Source: Desulfurococcales archaeon ex4484_204 (GTDB lineage: Archaea; Thermoproteota; Thermoprotei_A; Sulfolobales; NBVN01). Taken from it: a DNA stretch of 8,024 bases. This document shows positions 5,069-8,024 of the stretch, piece by piece. Within the stretch, counting starts at the first letter, position 1, and each line of letters opens with the position of its first letter. The notes under the pieces were generated by a model. The model was given only the letters and a program-made list of their open reading frames with translations. It was not told where the DNA came from and ran no database searches. The translations under genes were made by a program, and so were the position numbers. Location: NCBI GenBank assembly GCA_002255065.1, contig NJEF01000037.1:1-8024 (forward strand), written 5' to 3'.

Positions 5069-6238
5069 TTGGCTGCAGAGGAGGTTGAGGCGTTAATCCA
5101 TGTCCTCCTAGTACTAATCGTTGCTAAGGCATTAGAGGAGGGTCTAGCACGGGTTAGGCAACCCGCGGTACTAGGCGATATATTAGCGGGGATCCTGCTA
5201 GGCCCTACGGTTCTGGGACTCATAGTCCTGCCGGAGCACATTCACTCCCTGGCGTGGCTAGGGATCGTTATACTGATATTCCTAGCAGGATTCGAGACTA
5301 ACCCCAGCGAGTTCAGGAGGTACGGTCTCCCAGCAGCTATAGTCGGTATTGGAGGGGTAATATCGTGCTTCACCATGGGCTTCGCCCTCGGCACCCTGCT
5401 CGGGTACCCCCTACATACATCCTTATTCATAGGGGCTATCTTAACACCTACATCGGTCGGCGTTACGGTAGCTACCCTGGAGGCCCTAGGCAAGCTAAGG
5501 TCCGAGGAGGGCTACATAGTTTTAGGGGCCGCCGTCTTCGACGACGTCTACGGCGTTGTAGTCCTCTCAATAGTTTACGCTATAGCTGTAGGTAAGGTCT
5601 ACTCGTTCAGCAGCTACTCATCAATAATCCTGGGCCTCTCAATACTTCTACTCCTGTTCCTAGCTATATCGCACTACCTAGGCTACATAGAGAGGTTCTT
5701 AATGGCTTTAAGAATACCTGAAGCCCCATTCCTGGTACTGTTCCTAATAGGGCTCGGTGCCTCAGTTATCTCAGCCTACTTCGGCCTAACACCAATACCC
5801 GGGGCCTTCCTAATAGGTCTAGCGCTATCGAGGATCCACTCACCTGAAAGCATTAGGAGGGACTTCCAAATACTTGAGAGGGTCATAACTCCTATATTCT
5901 TTGCATACGCTGGAATTCTCCTCAACCCCTGGGAGGTTAACATAACCCTCGACGTGCTCCCAGTAGCCCTCTCACTAGTTGCTATAGGCCTCATAGGTAA
6001 GATGGTTGGGTGCGGGCTAGCTGCTAAGCTCGCTGGGATAGGGGGTAGGAAGTCCCTAATTATAGGGACGGCGATGATGCCTAGAGCTGGCGTCGACATC
6101 GTTATAGCGGTAACCGGGCTCTCCCTAGGCGTCATAGACCAGGTCATATACTTAGCAGCTCTCATATTAATATACATCTCATCAATCCTAACACCACCAG
6201 TAGTTAAGCTCCTCTACACCAGCTCTGAAGCTACATAG
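5069..6238 (+). CDS. CPA2-family cation/proton antiporter (KefB/NapA-like)
   Basis: This 389-residue integral membrane protein consists almost wholly of hydrophobic segments, about 11-13 helices, the normal size for a CPA2 antiporter without the C-terminal RCK/TrkA domain. Family hallmarks are GDILAGILLGPTVLG (36-50), FLAGFETN (71-78), TPTSVGVTVATLE (126-138), GAAVFDDVYGVVVLS (153-167) with the paired Asp158-Asp159 that carry ions, PIPGAFLIGLALS (242-254) and Lys311 in a late helix. The Asp-Asp pair points to the electrogenic type that exchanges Na+ (or K+) for more than one H+. The late segment MMPRAGVDIVIA (337-348) lacks the acidic residue found in many relatives (PRGEV). TTG at 5069 is the only possible start: TGA lies directly before it, and GAGG is 9 nt upstream. 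The lack of a fused regulatory domain fits with the separate CBS protein just upstream. Ion specificity cannot be read from sequence. Confidence 0.93.
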   Translation: MAAEEVEALIHVLLVLIVAKALEEGLARVRQPAVLGDILAGILLGPTVLGLIVLPEHIHSLAWLGIVILIFLAGFETNPSEFRRYGLPAAIVGIGGVISCFTMGFALGTLLGYPLHTSLFIGAILTPTSVGVTVATLEALGKLRSEEGYIVLGAAVFDDVYGVVVLSIVYAIAVGKVYSFSSYSSIILGLSILLLLFLAISHYLGYIERFLMALRIPEAPFLVLFLIGLGASVISAYFGLTPIPGAFLIGLALSRIHSPESIRRDFQILERVITPIFFAYAGILLNPWEVNITLDVLPVALSLVAIGLIGKMVGCGLAAKLAGIGGRKSLIIGTAMMPRAGVDIVIAVTGLSLGVIDQVIYLAALILIYISSILTPPVVKLLYTSSEAT

Positions 6239-6342
6239 CCTAAGTATAGGCCTTAGAGCTGAACGTAGCGGAACCACACCCTTAGGGCTCTCAGCACTAG
6301 TAAATAAGCTACTTAACGGGAGCTCGACCTGCACTACCTCAA

Positions 6343-6360
6343 TACCTAGATGCCTAGGTA
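6343..6360 (-). terminator. Stem-loop spanning the livF stop codon, possible termination/processing signal
   Basis: TACCTAG-ATGC-CTAGGTA is a perfect 7-bp stem with a 4-nt loop that includes the last codons and TAG of livF. It sits in the short convergent space with the antiporter and, being symmetric, could act on transcripts from either side. There is no T-run directly after it, so it is not a classic terminator. Confidence 0.3.
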
Positions 6361-7053
6361 CGCCTTCTTAACGTGGGGGTTCTCTAGGAGCTCCTTACTA
6401 TCGCCTTTAAGCACTATCCTACCGTTCTCTATTACGTACCCCCTACTGCTTATCCTCAGCGCTAACCTAACGTTCTGCTCTACTAGGAGTACCGTGTAGC
6501 CCTCCTTATTTAGATCCTGAATCGTTCTCAGTACATTAACTGCTAGGTTGGGTGCCAGCCCTAAGCTGGGCTCGTCGAACATCATGAGCTTGGGGGAGCT
6601 CATTAACGCCCTACCTATAGCTAGCATCTGCCTCTCCCCGCCCGATAGCGTCCCTGCTAGCTGGTTCCTCCTCTCCTTAAGTCTTGGGAATAAGGTGAAC
6701 ACGAACTCCAGATTCTCCCTATACTTCCTCCTAGCTTCGGGTAGGTAGGCCCCGATATCTAGGTTCTCCTGAACAGTCATGTAAGGGAAGAGCTCCCCGC
6801 CTTCGGGAACGAGCGATATCCCTATCCTAACCCTCTCATACGAGGGTAGGTTGTTTATCCTCCTACCCTCGAACAGTATGTCGCCTTTGTCCTCCTTAAT
6901 GACCCCGGCTATGGTTCTTAGGAGGGTTGTCTTGCCAGCCCCGTTAGGGCCTACTAAGGCCACGATCTCCCCCTTATTAACCCCGATATCAACACTCCAC
7001 AGAACTTTAAGCTCCCCGTAAGATGCTTCGAGCCCTCTAACCTCAAGCAACAT
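6346..7053 (-). CDS. livF: Branched-chain amino acid ABC transporter ATP-binding protein LivF
   Basis: LivF is one of two cytoplasmic ATPases that power a Liv/HAAT-type importer for branched-chain amino acids or related solutes. From the ATG, 235 residues, full length. Walker A GPNGAGKTT (35-43), the LivF-type VPEGGELFPYMTV Q-loop region (about 82-94), signature LSGGE (136-140), Walker B LMMFDEPSLGLAP (156-168), and EQN (192-194), where LivF proteins carry Gln in place of the switch His. GTG at 7062 would add three residues, but ATG at 7053 is preferred because GGTGA lies 5 nt before it and the GTG falls within that site. The start overlaps the end of livG by 11 nt, which implies translational coupling. 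Transported solute is not certain without the binding protein, which is not in the window. Confidence 0.94.
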   Translation of the reverse strand: MLLEVRGLEASYGELKVLWSVDIGVNKGEIVALVGPNGAGKTTLLRTIAGVIKEDKGDILFEGRRINNLPSYERVRIGISLVPEGGELFPYMTVQENLDIGAYLPEARRKYRENLEFVFTLFPRLKERRNQLAGTLSGGERQMLAIGRALMSSPKLMMFDEPSLGLAPNLAVNVLRTIQDLNKEGYTVLLVEQNVRLALRISSRGYVIENGRIVLKGDSKELLENPHVKKAYLGI

Positions 7054-7774
7054 ACTCCTCACCCAGATACGCCTTAATAACGGCGGGGTCCTTAGCCACC
7101 TTCTCCGGAGGGCCCTCGGAGATTATCTCGCCGTAGTCCAGCACTATTATCCTCTCAGCTGCCCTCATAATAGCCCTCATAACGTGCTCAATCCATATAA
7201 CGTTCACACCCCTCCTATTTATCTCCTTAACGAGCTCGACGATGCCGTCGACCTCAGCCGGGGTTAGGCCTGAGGCCACCTCATCAAGCATAAGGACCTC
7301 CGGCCTAGTTACTAAAGCCCTAGCTATCTCAAGCCTCTTCCTCTCATGGATGTTAAGGGATGAAGCCCTAACACCCGCTTTACCCTCCAACCCAACGAAC
7401 CTAATAACCTCCATTGCCTCCTCAGCAGCCTTCTTAATGCTTACAGCCCCAGCACCGCCGAACAGCCTCGCCGCAGTAACGTTCTCTAAGACGGTCTCGT
7501 TACCGAAAGGCCTCGGGATCTGGAAGGTTCTAGCGATACCCAGCCTACATACCTTGTGGGGCTTTAGGCCCGTTATGTCCCTGCCCTTAAAGTACACCCT
7601 ACCCCTACTAGGCCTGTAAACACCTGTTATGCAGTTAAACAGGGTTGTCTTGCCAGCCCCGTTAGGGCCTATGATGCCCAGTATGCCGCCATCGTAGGTG
7701 AAGCTAACGTTCTTCAACGCTGCAAGCCCTCCGAAGAACTTCCACACACCCTTAACCTCTAGTAGGTGCGCCAT
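7043..7774 (-). CDS. livG: Branched-chain amino acid ABC transporter ATP-binding protein LivG
   Basis: Partner ATPase of LivF in the same importer; 243 residues, slightly shorter than E. coli LivG. Walker A GPNGAGKTT (36-44), Q-loop Gln85 in RTFQIPRPF, which is characteristic of LivG, Walker B LMLDE (161-165) and switch His197 in WIEH. The signature region is SLNIHERKRLEIARAL instead of canonical LSGGQ, and Walker B continues DEVASGL rather than DEPAAGL; I regard this as a known LivG subgroup feature rather than a defect, because the rest is intact. The C-terminal DPAVIKAYLGEE is the typical LivG tail. The ATG at 7774 follows GGGTGAGG by a few bases. livM ends 12 nt upstream and livF overlaps downstream, so the three are one operon. 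Confidence 0.95.
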   Translation of the reverse strand: MAHLLEVKGVWKFFGGLAALKNVSFTYDGGILGIIGPNGAGKTTLFNCITGVYRPSRGRVYFKGRDITGLKPHKVCRLGIARTFQIPRPFGNETVLENVTAARLFGGAGAVSIKKAAEEAMEVIRFVGLEGKAGVRASSLNIHERKRLEIARALVTRPEVLMLDEVASGLTPAEVDGIVELVKEINRRGVNVIWIEHVMRAIMRAAERIIVLDYGEIISEGPPEKVAKDPAVIKAYLGEEYVA

Positions 7775-7786
7775 GCCTCACCCCCC

Positions 7787-8024
7787 TTAAGGTATCCTCA
7801 CACCTGTCTTCTCCCTCAATATACCTACTAGTCCTTTAGGTATAAAGAGTATTATGATGACGGCGACGGCGCTGAACACCATTAAGTCGAAGCCGGGGAC
7901 CGTTATTGTGTACCTGGCCAGCAGGTCTACGGTAAACAGTATTGCCGAACCGATCACGGGGCCTGTAACGGTTCCAGCTCCTCCAAACATCGAGAACACT
8001 ATAGCGAACATCGAGATACCCGGG
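7787..8024 (-). CDS. livM: Branched-chain amino acid ABC transporter permease LivM, C-terminal part
   Basis: The last 78 or so residues of a LivM-type permease; the N-terminus lies beyond position 8024 and the frame is open to the edge. The conserved segment PGISMFAIVFSMFGGAGTV, then TGPVIGSAI, is the hallmark loop of LivM that couples to the ATPases, followed by a last membrane helix (LMVFSAVAVIIILFIP) and the KGLVGIL end motif. LivM forms the channel in the cytoplasmic membrane together with LivH, which is expected further upstream (beyond the right edge) with the substrate-binding protein. It ends 12 nt before livG. An internal ATG at 8011 is not a start. Confidence 0.92.
   Translation of the reverse strand, partial: PGISMFAIVFSMFGGAGTVTGPVIGSAILFTVDLLARYTITVPGFDLMVFSAVAVIIILFIPKGLVGILREKTGVRIP

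Noticed and set aside
6239..6256. CTAAG/CTTAG short inverted repeat just after the antiporter stop
   Set aside because: Five-bp A/T-containing stem without a T-tract; not enough to call a terminator.
7340..7390. Apparent loss of the ABC signature (LNIHE in place of LSGGQ) in LivG
   Set aside because: The ERKRLEIARAL...LDEV pattern is familiar from a LivG subgroup and all other motifs are intact, so it is not evidence of decay.

Overview
The window looks like a stretch of a (hyper)thermophilic archaeal chromosome, most likely from the Thermoproteota ('Crenarchaeota'). The lineage is an inference. It rests on the family content (an energy-converting [NiFe] hydrogenase small subunit, HypF, a COG0731-type radical SAM protein, a small ASCH-domain protein), compact gene spacing, TTG/GTG starts behind GGTGA/GAGG ribosome binding sites, short A/T boxes at archaeal TATA distance, and heavy use of AGG, ATA and CTA codons. 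No rRNA, tRNA, CRISPR array or intact insertion sequence was seen.

Layout. Positions 1-4171 carry four leftward (- strand) genes: asch (3764-4171), a radical SAM enzyme (2701-3666), hypF (335-2668) and the 5' part of a group-4 [NiFe]-hydrogenase small subunit (240 to the window edge). HypF makes the carbamoyl/cyanide precursor of the NiFe(CN)2CO centre, so hypF next to a hydrogenase subunit marks a hydrogenase locus. Between hypF and the small subunit lies an intergenic control region with an 18-bp inverted repeat beside a TATA-like box. Positions 4172-4541 hold no intact gene: a G+T-rich tract, then about 140 nt of GC-rich, hairpin-rich sequence that resembles a decayed 3' end of an IS200/IS605 tnpB gene and its guide-RNA scaffold (tentative), then the promoter of the next operon.

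Positions about 4551-6238 are a rightward two-gene operon, a tandem-CBS protein followed after 11 nt by a CPA2-type cation/proton antiporter. The natural reading is a nucleotide-sensing CBS protein that controls the antiporter. An 8+8 bp inverted repeat sits at the CBS gene start.

Positions 6346-8024 carry the leftward end of a branched-chain-amino-acid (Liv/HAAT-type) ABC importer operon: the C-terminus of permease LivM, then ATPases LivG and LivF, with 12-nt spacing and a short overlap. The antiporter and livF converge over about 107 nt. A perfect 7-bp stem-loop spans the livF stop codon.

The most interesting items are the Cys-to-Asp change in the HypF zinc finger, the structured relic at 4290-4440, and the two inverted repeats placed as operators near the hydrogenase and CBS/antiporter starts. 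No clear new multi-gene system was found.
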